Positions 1 through 13,400 are shown, counted from the stretch's first letter. The stretch is DNA of 64,000 nucleotides from Pristionchus mayeri (GCA_036245805.1 BTRK01000002.1:28885067-28949066); one strand, 5' to 3'. Program-made: numbers and translations. Notes: generated by a model not told the origin, from the letters alone.

Positions 1-224
1 CTGTGAGAAAGCGATATATCCTATACCCGGTTCTCTGGTAAAGCATCTCATCGGTAGCGATCATATTGAGAAGGTAGAAACAATTTAATTACATACTTTG
101 TCATTCTGGGTTCTCAAGTGTGTGGCGAGCGGTTGAGTGCGATTTCGTCTCTCCGTCTCCGGTTCCGCCCGCCCGGATTCCCTCTCCCAGACGCGTTGGC
201 ACGCGGGAGTTGTACGCTGCCACG

Positions 225-854
225 ATGGGTCGCCACTTCTACATCGGCACCATCAACGCCAGGACGCTCGGCCCAAGGGAGAAGCAGTCGGAGATGGAAC
301 TCGCCCTCGACAAGATCAAGTGGGACGTGGTTGCAGTGCAGGAAGCCAGGATTGTGGGTTGTGCCTCGTTCAATCTTACATCCTCAGGCACTGTAGTCTA
401 CCACTCGGGCGGGCCCACTGCTTCCCATGGCGTGGCATTTTTGCTTCGACCGCAACTCGCGCGCGGAGCTGTGTTCAATGGCCTCTCCCCTCGTTTGGCC
501 ACTCTGCTCCTTCCCGACCTACGGCTCTTCCTGGTCTGCGCTTACGCCCCTACGTCTTCCTACGATGACGACGCGTATGAAGACTTCCTAGACCAGGTTG
601 AGACCGCCCTGCGGAGTGCCCCAAAAGGCCATATGCCAGTTCTGGTTGGTGACTTCAACTGTCGAGTGGCGAGGGAACCTGGCAATGAAAGATTTGTCGG
701 TAACTTTACCTCTCCCACACCGAACTCACGCGGACGCTGCTTCACTGAGCTCTGCGTGAGGAACAGACTGCGCATCCTGAACACGTTCCCCAAGAGACGG
801 CACGGAAATCTGGACCTGGCGATCCCCAAACGGCTCCGCATTCCACCAAATTGA
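225..854 (+). pseudogene. RTE-like endon domain ORF (endonuclease half), frameshifted
   Basis: Endonuclease half of the RTE-like polyprotein, which nicks target DNA to prime reverse transcription. Visible family features in order are TINARTL, VAVQEARI, YAPTS, LVGDFNCRV (the GDFN motif of exonuclease/endonuclease/phosphatase folds) and LRILNTF. I chose ATG 225, just before GRHFYIGTINAR; the frame is open upstream to 120. Near 797-806 the reading frame shifts: the protein in this frame ends at 854, while the expected WTWRSP...HQIDYV...SDHRLV segment continues in the next frame, the frame of the downstream RT ORF. The copy is therefore probably dead unless the shift is a sequencing error or is translated by frameshifting. 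Confidence 0.8.
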
Positions 855-942
855 CTACGTTGCAGCGCCCGCCACAGCGAGAGTAGTCAACTGTGGAGTC
901 GTTGGTCGGTTTGAGTTTGACTCCGACCATCGCCTTGTTCGG

Positions 943-2967
943 ATGTGCCTCTCCCTCCCTGGCAAGGCGAGGCAGAAAAGATGCAGGGAGCGGCTAGATT
1001 TCGATCGAACCGCTTTTACTGTCAACGCAAACCTTCTCGCGTCACTGCCCCTTGCCCGCCCCAGTTCTGCCGCCGACGCCTATACTACGGTAAAGGCTTT
1101 CACGGAGACCGCGGCAACGAACTGCTGGAGGAAGCGCCAATCCCCTTCTTGGATCTCGAGTGGAACGCGGAAGCTCCTAGCGATGCGCCATGAATTGCAA
1201 TCCAACTCCCAACAAGCTGTCGCCTACTCAGCTGCCTGCAAAGCTGCCCGGACGAGTTTCGTCGATGACATCAGGAAGCGAAAGGAGGCGCAAGCACGGC
1301 AAGCAGCAACCATGGGAAGGAGCATCGTGAAGAGCATGCTGAGTCTGCAAACCTCAAAGAAGCGCCTTCTAGTTCCCCACCCTGTAACTGGTGCTCTCTC
1401 TCAAGCAGCTACCAAGACAGTGGTCCAGAGCTTCTTTGACGGTCTCTACACCCCTGCAGTTCCGTGTCCACTCCCAGTCCCTCCTCAGCCTCTGGATCCC
1501 CTTCCTCCCTTCCTACCCGATGAGGTCAGCAAAGCGATGTCCCAACTCAAGTGTGGTCACTCACCCGGTTCGGATGGCATTCTCCCTGATATGCTATACC
1601 ACTCTCGAAACCACCTTGCTCCCGTTATCGCTGATCTACTCAACTATCTGGTAGATGGAGAGGCTGTTCCAAGCGACCTGACCGAAGCAATTGTCACTCT
1701 TCTGCACAAGAAAGGAGACCCTACCAACATTGGGAACTTCCGTCCCATCTCCCTCCTCACCGTTTCCCTGAAGACAATGACCAAAGTCATTCTTCAGAGA
1801 CTCGAAACTGTGCTTGAAGAAACAGAGTCCTCGACCCAAACCGGCTTCCGGCGCGGCTACAGTACTCTCGACAACCTGCATGCCATCAAGCAGGTCGCTG
1901 AAAGAACCTCCGAGTACGGTATCCCAATCTACTTGGCGTTCGTCGACTTCAAGAAGGCGTTCGACTGTGTGGAGTGGAATGCCTGCTGGCAAGCCCTCTT
2001 CTCGTTCGGAGCCCATCCCTCCCTCGTCCACATGTTGCGCCGTCTCTACGAGTCCTCCTCTACACTCATTCGAGTTAATGAGGAGCTCGTTCCTGTGACT
2101 GTGCGTCGAGGAGTCCGCCAAGGGGATACCCTCTCCCCTCGTCTCTTCAACGCAGTGCTACGATCAGCCATGGACAACATTGACTGGGAGTCAGATGGAA
2201 TTAGAATCGACGGAAGGAACCTTTGCCACTTGGAGTATGCCGATGACGTGGCTCTCGTTGCCAAATCTCGACCCGAGCTGGAACGAATGCTGAAGAAGCT
2301 GATGGACGCGTGCAGCCGAGTTGGTCTCGAAGTGAATGCAAGCAAGACCAACCTCCTCACCTCCTGCACCTCTACCCGCAATCCAATAATCATCGGCAAT
2401 CTGCGATTCGAATTCGTCGATAGCGCCACCTATCTCGGAGGAAGAATAGCTCTTCCCTTGGATCATTCCGACGAAATAGAACACCGGATTCGATTAGGGT
2501 GGCTGGCCTGGAGTAAGCTCTCGCACCTCCTATCTTCTCCAATTCTGTCCATCAAGATCAGGAGGAGAGTCTTCGAGAGCTGCATCACGGCTACAGTTCT
2601 CTATGGGTGTGAAGTATGGGCTCTGAGATCTAGCGAGAAGGAGAGGCTGAGAGTCACCCAGAGGAAGATGGAAAGAAAGATGCTTGGAGTCACGCTGAGG
2701 GACAGATGGAGGAATGACCGCGTGAGAGGGATTACCAAGCTGAGAGACTGGAATGAGGAAGGATTGAAACGAAAAGCGCGCTGGGCCCTCAAGATCAGAA
2801 GAATGGGAGTGGAACAGTGGAGCCGTGCGACAACTGTCTGGACTCCATTCAATAGGACTCGTCCCCCCGGAAAGCCTCGCGCGCGATGGAGAGACGACCT
2901 ATCCCGAGCTATTGGCAGCCATTGGTGGAGTGCAACTTATGAAGACTACCGACCTATCATCTTCTGA
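943..2967 (+). CDS. RTE-like reverse transcriptase
   Basis: Reverse transcriptase half of the element. It copies element RNA into DNA at the nicked target. Key motifs are present: LLHKKGDPTNIGNFRPISLL, FVDFKKAFDC with the first catalytic Asp, GVRQGDTLSPRLFNAVL, and LEYADDVALVAK with the YADD catalytic pair, then a thumb and C-terminal region ending DYRPIIF. The first ATG is at 943, but the same frame is already open from about 805 and carries the last part of the endonuclease, so 943 is not a true start. Full length for an RTE RT plus C-terminal region; no internal stop. Confidence 0.85.
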   Translation: MCLSLPGKARQKRCRERLDFDRTAFTVNANLLASLPLARPSSAADAYTTVKAFTETAATNCWRKRQSPSWISSGTRKLLAMRHELQSNSQQAVAYSAACKAARTSFVDDIRKRKEAQARQAATMGRSIVKSMLSLQTSKKRLLVPHPVTGALSQAATKTVVQSFFDGLYTPAVPCPLPVPPQPLDPLPPFLPDEVSKAMSQLKCGHSPGSDGILPDMLYHSRNHLAPVIADLLNYLVDGEAVPSDLTEAIVTLLHKKGDPTNIGNFRPISLLTVSLKTMTKVILQRLETVLEETESSTQTGFRRGYSTLDNLHAIKQVAERTSEYGIPIYLAFVDFKKAFDCVEWNACWQALFSFGAHPSLVHMLRRLYESSSTLIRVNEELVPVTVRRGVRQGDTLSPRLFNAVLRSAMDNIDWESDGIRIDGRNLCHLEYADDVALVAKSRPELERMLKKLMDACSRVGLEVNASKTNLLTSCTSTRNPIIIGNLRFEFVDSATYLGGRIALPLDHSDEIEHRIRLGWLAWSKLSHLLSSPILSIKIRRRVFESCITATVLYGCEVWALRSSEKERLRVTQRKMERKMLGVTLRDRWRNDRVRGITKLRDWNEEGLKRKARWALKIRRMGVEQWSRATTVWTPFNRTRPPGKPRARWRDDLSRAIGSHWWSATYEDYRPIIF

Positions 2968-3018
2968 GCGTTTCCGCCTGATAAGATAAATTGATTGATT
3001 GATTGATTGACATACTTT

Positions 3019-4150
3019 ATTTTGCACCGTTATTTAATTATTTGTTGCCTGATAGGGATCTTGCTACCTAATACCTTAATAATTTATCAGATGATCAAGC
3101 GCAATCAGGGATATCCTCTGCAATCACTCTCATTCTGGATTCACGCACTAACTATCGTACAGAAGAACGATCTCAAGGAAGACACTAAGAAAGTTTGCTG
3201 GTAGTGGTTTCCAACTTCAATAATTTACTTGTTTGCTCTCATCATTTACGGTAATCTAATTCATTCAGTTGATGATTTTTTTAATCACCTTATTTGTTAC
3301 AGTTATCGTTTAAACGCTCTTTTTTCGAGTTTTCACTTGATACGGTAGCTTATCTTTTGTCGTCTGTTTTCTTATAAACGAATTTTCGCAATTGTTTTAT
3401 TCCTTGTCTTTGACTGGTTCACGACCAGGACTTATATTTGCTATTCCATGATTGTTTTATTAAAATATTTGTGATAGTAATTCGAGCTATAATGGCAAAT
3501 CTTGGGAAATCTACAAAAATACTGGGTTTGTATTTATAAAAGAAATGGGCGAGTAGCTCGTTGACATGTAAGTGCTTTTGGTGGGTGCGCGCGACTTTTT
3601 GAAAACAACACTAATTCCGTAAATAAGTACCACACTTTCTTAGAAACCCTATTGAATCTAATGTATTTTATTGTTTTTATTGTTGTGTCCCTGCCTTGTG
3701 CCCGACAACGGATCGTAAGGGATATAACTTTATCCACAAAATAGTGGGGAAATCCTAAGAGGGGAAAAGGGAGCAACTACTCTCCGCTTGGGAGGGAACT
3801 AGACTGAGGATGGGAAGAGGGAGAGGGAGAGGAAGAGGGAGAGGGAGAGGTCACTCGATAACAAGGGGAGACCCCGAGTGATCTACCCCACTCGAGGGCG
3901 ACTACACAGTCTTGTGAGTAGGGGCAACTCTACGATACAACATTTATTTATTGTAATAATTATTGTATTGATCCATGAATAACGTGAATTCCCGAACATT
4001 TCCAGGACGCGCGCTTTTCAAACGCGCACTCTTTCAAACTCCCTGTGCAAGATGGCAAGCGGGAGAGGAACCGATGTGAGTTTTGTTGTTCTTTTCGGGT
4101 ATTTCATTCTATTGGTTAGCTTATTTGTATGATTCCATTATTGCTCTTCA
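3019..4150. other. AT-rich intergenic stretch, no gene seen
   Basis: No exon-like segment with good splice sites was found. 3808-3851 is a short GGGAGA-rich purine run. An ATG at 4052 opens a short frame but does not join in phase to the next exons, so I treat it as untranslated leader or noise. Confidence 0.5.
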
Positions 4151-4180
4151 GGGTCGCAAACGAGCTTCCGATCGTTTTCT

Positions 4181-7004
4181 ATGAAGACCTTACCGGAAAA
4201 ATGCAGTAAGTTCATTTTTTTAAAGTTGTTGTTTTCTCACAATATTTTGCAATAAAATGGCATAAATTTAACTGTCTGTATCGTAAAATTAAACTGCTAA
4301 TCTTTTGAACCTTCTTTACTGGAAACTGTGCGTAAACTCATGGGCGTGCGGAACGTTTTATTTGGACGATGAGGATGCGACCGCAACGCAGCGCGTTGCG
4401 GCTTAGTGACGGGAACAAATTCCGTTGTTAACCACTATATTTAGTAATGATACAAAATAAATGTTTATGATTTGTAAGATAAAACAATCTAATATTAATG
4501 ATTGAAACAGAGGATTGTGATAAACTTTTCAGTTCTTGTTCGATCAACGATGCTCACTCGTGGCTACGCGATGGTTACTTCACTTCGAAGACCAAGTTCA
4601 TCCTCGCACCAAGAGAAGCAGATGCAACGAATGGAGAATGCAGGGTGTGGACACTCGGTTGGTGGATTGGCTATTTTGTATGCGAGTTATTATGTATATA
4701 CTCTTTATTCGTGTTTTATAATGATCCAAAGGCTGCTTCCTATTAGATTATTTCAGTAACCGCGTTTATCGCGCTGGATTTATTAATTCAATGTAGTTGT
4801 TCTAGAAATTATATTCGGCTCACCTACATAGAGGAATATATATTGCATTTACAGATGAGCTGATTGAACATAACGGTCGCTCGATGCCTTTCCTGATGCT
4901 CGATGAGAACGAAACAGAGAAAGAAGAGAAGATGAAAGGGGTGAGTGATTATGGAGCATATCAGCCGTATTTTCCATGTTCTACACATATTTGTTCAGCG
5001 TTTTTTTAAATCTTTTGTGGAGTGGCTGTGACGTTTGTATGCTTTCAGGAGTTGGTTGATCTCAATAGAAGAAAGACCGAACTGTCCAAGTCGATGCGAT
5101 TCCTGCAAGCACGGTAATCTTTCTATTTTATTTATTTTCAATTTTTGGAAATGCAGAATAATTCTTATTTGTTTGATGAAAACTATGCAATAATATTTTA
5201 GTGACGCTGTTGTTCATGATGAGGTCTCGCTGCTCAATGGGAGAATCGTTAGTTTTATTGCAAGTACTAAGATAAGTCAGTTCTTCCTAGCGTTCATTGT
5301 CTACTCCGATCGTTCGTGAAGTGATCCCTCAGTTGGTTCAATCGATGGATCTTCCGGTTTGTCATTCCCTGTCATACCTGTCCACGCTTCAGGCTCAAAG
5401 GTGTCAGGCACATTTCACCCATGACCTGGGGGGGGGGGGTCATGGGTGAAATGTGCCTGACAGGGACCGCCTCTACCGCTGGGAACCTATGTTCACAGTG
5501 TCGACCTTTACGCAACATATAAAAAAATTTTGAAGAACAAAGTTTTTAGTTTTCCATGTTTTTAATTAAACATGAGGATCTATTGTTATTTCGGTAGCAC
5601 TAACTTTACAATTTAGCGTAGTGTTACAGGAGCTTCCGCCTCCTCCAATCAATACTTCGGAGTCTCAACAAGATATCGATCTAGCCATTGCAATTTCCCT
5701 TTCACTTTCTATTGACGAGGTGGGAATTACTTCTGCCTTTTTCTTTGTTGTGTTTCATATTCATGATCAAATACTCAATTCTTGAATATTCAGGAGTTTC
5801 CGACCCTTGGCATTCACTCGATTCCAAAGGTGAGCGCGTTCTAATCATATCAGAGAGTTATAAAAAAGTTTTTCGTAAACATGGGTAACCAATCAAAGAT
5901 TGAGTTTATTTACAGAAAATCGTGTCGGAGAAACCGAAGGTTGAAGCGAATGTTGGCTGGTCGGAGAAAATAGTGGCGAGAAGACAATTGGATGCGGAGG
6001 TAGGCTGAAGTGGAGAATCATTGCTTAATTGGCACTTTCCTACTTCCGCGCCAGGCTCCTCCCCCCTCTCTCCCTTCGCGATCTCTGACCCGCCTCTCGC
6101 CCCTCCCCCTTGCGCGCCCCTCATCCCTCCCCTCCCTCTTCGCGCCCCCTCCCTCCCCTGCCTGAGAGGAGAACACTCCCCTCTCTCCCTCTCTCGTTCC
6201 TCCCAGCGCTCTCTGACCCGGCGTGACTAGAGAGAGCGCGCGGCTGACCTTATCTCGCTTCTCCTCACTCCTTGGAGCATCCCGTTCCTAAGTTCGAGGG
6301 GGAAACCTCTCGGCAAATTTTTGGAGACTCCACCCCTCTCGGGGTGAAGCGGAATCAAGGGGCGGTGCCTGGCGCGGAGCTAGGAAAGTTCCACTTAATT
6401 TATTGTCATTGTAACATCTACAAGCGACTATATAGTACAGAACAAGAACAAACGTATCGTATTTGTTCCAATACGTAGTTCTGGATTAATGCATTCTGGT
6501 AAATGGCTTTAAAGCTATATCTGCAGGATTTCCCGCCTCTTCAAACCACCAATCGAGCCGCGAAGGGGGTTGGTTGATTCATGTACTTACTGAAAATTAA
6601 TATGTCAATGCCTGTTTTCGCAAAGAATAGTGTGATAGATTATGAAGATATTCTTAAATAGTGCAGCTCATGTGCCGTTATTGTTTACAATTTTTGAGGA
6701 GACCGTCGATCTCGAGAGAAGAACGAGAAACATCCAGTCGTCGATTAAGTATCTACAAGATCGGTCAGAATCTGATAATATATGCCTTTGAAGCAGTGGG
6801 AGTGAGAAATGTTTAGATAGTTTTTTACTGATCGCTGAAGATAGCTCTTTTGATTAGATCTGACGCTGCAGCATTGAAAATAACGCGAACTATTTTTTTT
6901 GTTTTTTTTGTTATTTTTTAAAGTTTTTCTTTTTATCTTGTGTTTACAGAGAGAAAGCACAGTCTGAGCGGGCCGGAAAGAATCCGTGGAGAAAGGGAAA
7001 GTAG
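4181..7004 (+). CDS. Multi-exon protein with UIM-like motif and FP(T/P)L repeats (gene A)
   Basis: Eleven exons join in phase to 219 codons: 4181-4205, 4855-4940, 5049-5113, 5202-5247, 5291-5356, 5630-5719, 5794-5829, 5916-5999, 6527-6568, 6699-6763, 6950-7004 (TAG). Start ATG 4181 lies 29 bases after a TTCAG acceptor at 4151, as expected if a spliced leader is added there. Residues about 109-126 (DIDLAIAISLSLSIDE) match a ubiquitin-interacting motif: acidic lead, Leu, Ala, then Ser four residues on. Two charged helical segments (ELVDLNRRKTELSKSMRFLQ and ETVDLERRTRNIQSSIKYLQ) are diverged copies of one exon, and EFPTLG and DFPPLQ are also paired, so the gene probably grew by exon duplication. 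Name unknown; ubiquitin binding is inference. The first intron (4206-4854) holds an open stretch near 4500-4760 I could not place. Confidence 0.65.
5402..5462. repeat. Perfect 25-bp inverted repeat with poly-G loop
   Basis: Arms 5402-5426 and 5438-5462 are exact reverse complements, separated by a T and a G run. It lies in an intron of gene A. The CCCATGACC core recurs at the ends of foldback elements near 26030 and 39850. Confidence 0.9.
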
Positions 7005-7435
7005 AGGGCGTGCCCGTGAGGAATATAGAAATTGTATTCTATCATCATATTTTATCATTGTATAACTGAAATATAGTCAGTACATATTTACTTTATTGTT
7101 GGCAGATTATCGCATAGTATATTTATTTAAGGTAATATTTTATCATTTTAAATGTTGAAATTGTTTATCTGAGATGTTTTGTGAATCTACTGGTTGTTAC
7201 ATTTCCTGTGAAACCTTTCTGTCCGAATATTCATCAGTCATCTCAGCAATAATGAATTATTTTCGAATAAATTAATTTTATTCTTTAAAATATTATGATA
7301 AAGTTTCTGGTTTATTTTTGTTTTACTGAATACGTCAAATGTTTCAATACGTTGCGTGAATACCTTGCTTCCACTTATATTCAAACGGTTTTGCGCATGA
7401 TAAATGTAATGTTCTTGAGGCTCTGCTTGATTGCC

Positions 7436-10400
7436 ATGTCGAATGAGATCAAAGGAGAATCAGTGGGGGCCAAGAATGAACCGATCGAAGATTGTGTCGA
7501 AACCAAGCAGGAAGAAATTGCTGATGTCAGTTTACGTTACTTTCATTAAGAAACAACTATTTCGTTCTTTCCCATTTGCTGAAGGAGTACAATATTGTCG
7601 AATTACTAACAGTATATTCAGGTGCTCTACGCCAGTGATCCTCTTGACATGATTAAAGAAGAACCAGTTGCATTCAAAGACGAATCAAACCTTAAATTTG
7701 ATACCATGCAGGATGAGCCCATTGCTGATGTGAGTTCACTGTTGTACTTTATTTATGATTTTAAATTGGTGAGAATATTTTCTTTAAAGATTTTTAAAAT
7801 TGTGATGTTTTTATATATTTGAGCATCAAAGATATCTAGATATAATATTCCTCACTATCAGATGTACTGTCGATCCACTGGAGTTTCTCGTCCATTCGAT
7901 CAGACTAACGGAATGGGAATGACCTCGAGTGATTTAATGAATATCGCTGCACCTTCTAGCAACCGTGCTAGTTTTGAAAAGGTGAAAATTATAATGATTT
8001 ATAAATGCAAGAGCGAGAATATTTATTTTTGATTTAATATTGGGAATGATCAAAAAATAGTTCATTCCGAAAATATATGACATATGTTCGTTGGGAATGT
8101 CAAAAATTCTAAATTTAAATATCAATTGTAGTGAGCGTAGGCAAGATTTTTCAGAATTCTACTACTCGCCTTAAGCAAATACTCGCTATCCCTAAAAACT
8201 TCAAGCCGAGGTTCAATCGGGAAACTATCGCTGCGATGAGACTTCAGGTATCAACGATATTCTGTTATGATGTCATAGATTTCGGTTTTGCACAAATACT
8301 AGAAGTTATTTTTTACATATTATTATCTGATGCGATGATAAAGGTTAAAAAAAGTAAAGGTGCAGCCACGTCAAGCGATTTTACAGTCGTGAACGACTAC
8401 GCTAGGTGGTGTAGTGCGGTGAGGCCGACTACTGCCAGGACTACGTATCCCTACTGTCCAAAGTGCTTCTAGGGAACGTTACATTTCGCGACCGAGGTCA
8501 CTACCAATTTACCGACCCCGGGGGGATAGAGGGCTTGGTCTGCCCAGGCGGGGGATCATCACCCTTGTATGGCGAGCGGCGCCTCACACCACTGCGCCAC
8601 CCACGCCACCAAAATGCGATGATACTTCACATATACCTCGAAGATATATAACATATAACTCGACATATAACGATTCAAAAGAAGATGAATGAGTCCAAAG
8701 ATCCAACCCCTTCCCCCCTCGTCGATGGAAGAAGGCGCCAGAGTCCTTCCCTTACCTTACACCCCCACATGCCTTGACATGTATAAAATCTATCTATCTA
8801 TCACGCGTCTTCTGAGAGATTGCATGACCATGCGGAACCAGGAGCCCCAACTTTCAGCAGTATCCTCAAGATATTTATGTCAAAGTATATCGGGGATAAG
8901 AAAACTTTTGATTTTGGCCGTTTTTTACAGAACCGGCTTTTAGGCATTTTCCGGTTTTGGGTCCGGCTCTGTCATATTTCAGCTCCCATATGAGCTACAA
9001 GGATGGCGTGGAGCTCAAAATGTGCGGACAATTATTTCCAACAAGTTTTATGTTAACGCGGAAATCCTAGGTCGTCATCTTCATATAGAAAATTTGGAAA
9101 AAGTGAGTCTAAGACCGGAAAATAATTCCTACCGGCTTTGGAACCCACCCTTTCTCCCACTTTTCGTTGCAGATTTGAATTCTACGAAATCGACTTAGTC
9201 TATCAAAATTATAGTCTGGTCCCGGTAGGGGTGGGGTAAGCTTTTATGGGCGCCAATATTGCAAAAATGTCCTAAAAACTCGATTTTTTCGTTTTTCAAC
9301 GTTGCATATAAATCGACTGTCAGCTTCACTCTTACTATAATTCGCTTAGAATAGTTTGAAACCATCATTTGTTCATTCACAAGTAATTTGGAGGGCATCC
9401 GAGAAAATTTTATTTTTACGAAAAAAATTGCCCATCCTCAGGGATGGAAAAAATCGATAAAAAATATTTTTTTGCCCTCCAAATGACTTGTGAATGAACA
9501 AATTATGGTTTCAAACTATTCTAAGCGAATTATAGTAAGAGTGAAGCTGACAGTCGATTTATATGCAACGTTGAAAAACGAAAAAATCGAGTTTTTAGGA
9601 CATTTTTGCAATATTGGCGCCCATAAAAGCTTACCCCACCCCTACCGGGACCAGACTTTAATTTTGATAGACTAAATCTATCGTAAAATTTTGATAGACT
9701 AAATCTATCGTCGATATCGTAGAATTCAAATCTGCAACGAAAAGTGGGAGAAAGGGTGGGTTCCAAAGCCGGTAGGAATTATTTTTCGGTCTTGTGCTCA
9801 CTTTTTCCAAATTTTCTATATGAAGATGACGACCTAGGATTTCCGTGTTAACATAAAAGTTGTTGGAAATAAATGTCCGCACATTTTGAGCTCCACGCCA
9901 TCCTTGTAGCTCATCTGGGAGCTGAAATATGACAGAGCCGGACCCGAAACCGGAAAATGCCTAAAAGCCGGTTCTGTAAAAAAACGGCCAACGTCAAAAG
10001 TTTTCTTGTCCCCAATACACTTTGACATAAATATCTTGAGGATACTGCTGAAAGTTGGGGCTCCTGGTTCCGCGGGGGGTCCGTTTTCATGCAATCTCTC
10101 AGAAGACGTGTGCTATATACTGTGCGGAGAAATAATAGAAATAAATCCTCCTTATATGCTTTATAACTTATTTATTCCATGAAAATGTGCAATTTTATTC
10201 ACACGAAAGTGTCAATTCAGAAAAATCCGTGCGACCAACTTGTTTCGCAAAAGTGTGATTTCTGCGACGATCCCCGATTGCCTTGTCGTCAGTCTCCGAA
10301 AGATCGAACCAGTGCACAACGATTCTTCGCTTCAATCGCTGCGGTCAGTTTCTATGATATCAAGCTCAATATTGAGATACGATATGCCCAAATATACTTC

Positions 10401-13400
10401 CCAATTCGAGATAGCGCGAGAAATGGTGGGAGCTCTCCATTTTTTGATAATAAAGCGACGGTACACAATTTAAGTGGAATCCTGAGCAGCAGAAGAAAAT
10501 CGAAGTTCTTCTAATGGAGAATCGGCGTGCGCTTGTGTGCGGAAGACACATCAAGAACGAACCATCTGATGTGAGCGAAGCAGGGGGTGTATGGAACGTT
10601 TCGTGTTTCGCAATCCAGAAAGAATCCTGCTGTATCCTGAATTCCTAAATATTAAGTTAAATTCAGATATTCGATCCTCCAGCTGGCGATTCTCGCTCGA
10701 ATAGTCAGATGAATTACGGCCCTGGTCAGAAAGGGATGGACCGGCTACAAATTCCAGATGTACTGCAGACCAAGGGTAAAGTAAGTGCCATGTTCATGGT
10801 TTTAAAATGTTTTTCCTTAATTTCGAAACGAAGGCGAAGTCATTATTCCAATTTTAGAGAAGAATTCGCGCGGAGAAGTGCTATCTCTGCGATGAATCCT
10901 CCTCTGATTATCTCTCCACGACCCAATTCAACGACTGCCGAAAGTTGTTCTTGGCAAGTGTGATTACCACTACAAGGAGCCAGCGGGCGCGAATAGCTGT
11001 AAGCAATGTTTATTTATTTTATTAAATTCATTTCCGGGGTTACTATTTGCGTTTTATGTATTAATTTTAAAGAAAAAAATGTATCGTCTAGTCAGCAATT
11101 TGTTCTGTGGACAGGCAAAATATATGTGAAATGTCATTCATTCAGAAACTGACTGCGAGCGGAGATCACGCATACTTCTGCCGTGGTCACATCTCTGTCA
11201 AGCCTCAGATGTGGCAAAGCAGTGGAGCCTGTCAAGAGGGGACCGCCCTGTTAACCGAGGTTTTCCATTGTTTTTACTATGTTCTCCACTAAGTTAATAT
11301 CACTTGCTAATCAACTGTTGTTCTTTTCAGTCTGTAAATTGTGACTTCTGCGACGATCCCCAATTGCCCTGTCGTCAGTCCCCGAAAGATCGGACCAGTG
11401 CACAACGATTCTTCGCTAAAATGGATGCAGTCAGTTTCTAGGAAAGCAAACTGTTTCATCTGACAGATTATGGCTTCTCCTATATGGATCTCCAATTTTG
11501 CATGTTCCATTTAAATTATGATCATGAAATCAAGAAGTTAATTTGGAACAAAGTACAAAAACACACTTTTTGGTATTTTTTCAGCGGACTGGCCAACAGT
11601 TAGATCTGATCGAACGATGTCTGCTCAACAACGAACACGCTACACTCTGCATGAAACATTTCACGAAAGATGTGAGCTTATTGAATTGTATATGAGGGGA
11701 ATCAGGAAAGACTCGACATCCACCGAGACGTAGGAATTCATATTTTTCCTTGCTCACGAAAACATAGTATTTAGTACTTCTAATCAAGCTCTATCGAATA
11801 GCGTTGGCCGTTTTTCGATTAATTTTTTTTTCAGCCACGGCATGGGCCTAAAATGGGCGGAGCCTCGTTTTTTTTCGAAAAAACACCTTATTTGACGGCA
11901 GTTTTCGGCCTTTTCCAGTAAAGATATTAAAAAATGGTCAACAGACAAATGAAAGAGCTTAGTTCGGGGAACATTTTTCTTTCTTTCTGGTAGTCAAAAA
12001 GTCGAAAAATTTCTCAGGAAATCAACTTTTGCGAAAATTTCGACAAATCGCTTAAAACCAAAAAGGGAGTCGGAATCAGGCCACCATTCAAGGTCAAACA
12101 CACGAACTAACATGTAATTGATGTAATTACAATTCCTACAACGTTTTGTAAAGAATGGGCCACTTAAAATACAATTTCATCGCTCTGAGAGCCGAAACAA
12201 GCTGTAATACGACAATATATGCAGAAATTATAAAATCGATAAGTGAGTGGGATCATGTTATAGAGAATTATGTGCTGAACATTTTATCTGTTGAAAGTAA
12301 ACTTCTATCTTTTCGTGGAAGCGCGCTATAGAGCCTAAAAGTTAGGAGAATACGGAGGTGGAGGAGCGCGAGGAAGCGCTAAATGTAGGGGAGGGAGAGG
12401 GAGGCCAGGCGGCGAGAGCGGCAGACGGTTAGAGCGCGCGCTCTCGGGGGATTCTAGTATTTCTGGCCAACTTCCAGGCTCTGTAGCGCGCTTCAACGAA
12501 AATATAGAAGTTTACTTTCAATAAATAAAATGTTCAGCACATAATTCTCTATAACATGATCCCACTCACTTATCGATTTTACAATTTCTGCATATATTGT
12601 CGTATTACAGCTTTTTTCGGCTCTCAGAGCGATGAAATTGCATTTTAAGTGGCCCATTCTTTACAAAACGTTGTAGGAATTGTAATTACATCAATTACAT
12701 GTTAGTTCGTGTGTTTGACCTTGAATGTTAGCCTGATTCCGACTCCCTTGTGCAATTCCATGCAAAAGTCCTCAATTTCTTTCTTCAAATCGAGTCTATG
12801 ACCGAATGGACAGGAAACTTATGTAGTTCTCATGCGGAAACATGTTTTTATAATGTTTTTGTTCATTTTGGACGCAAATGAGCCATATTGACATATGGGA
12901 ACTAGTATGTCTACACAGGACCCCATTGACGGTTTTTACTTAAACGACACCGTAATTACAGCGCAAAGCTTTATGACCTTCATTTTTTGGCGGAAAATAG
13001 TACTCATATGGACAAATTTATTAAGCATGAAAACCCATTACGTTTTTGGTTTTAAGCGATTTGTCGAAATTTTCGCAAAAGTTGATTTCCTGAGAAATTT
13101 TTCGACTTTTTGACCACCAGAAAGAAAGAAAAATGTTCCCCGAACTAAGCTCTTTCATTCGTCTGCTTTTTTAATATCTTTACTGGAAAAGGCCGAAAAC
13201 CGCCGTCAAAGATGGGTATTTTTCGAAAAAAGCGAGGCTCCGCCCATTTTAGGCCCATGCCGTGGCTGAAAAAATTTTTTATCGAAAAACGGCCAACGCT
13301 ATTCGATAGAGCTTGATTAGAAGTACTGAATACTATGTTTTCGTGAGTAAGGAAAAATATGAATTCCTACGTCCCGGAAGGCCTCAAGGTTGTCGATTCT

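Larger units (their letters stand above)
100..3009 (+). mobile_element. RTE-like non-LTR retrotransposon, near full length
   Basis: The element carries an apurinic-type endonuclease domain followed by a reverse transcriptase and ends in a short TTGA repeat (about 2990-3009), the tail type of RTE-clade LINEs. The 9-bp direct repeat ACATACTTT flanks it at 91-99 and 3010-3018; I read this as the target-site duplication, so both ends are intact. One frameshift separates the endonuclease from the rest. A truncated relative lies at 54182-55343 on the other strand. Clade assignment rests on domain order and tail, not on a tree. Confidence 0.85.

Noticed and set aside
4498..4746. 82-codon frame in gene A first intron
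   Set aside because: No motif and no phase-compatible join to neighbouring exons, though an acceptor at about 4530 is good.
9195..9675. Two similar small frames 9195-9398 (-) and 9490-9675 (+)
   Set aside because: Mirror copies in foldback arms, no splice or start support.
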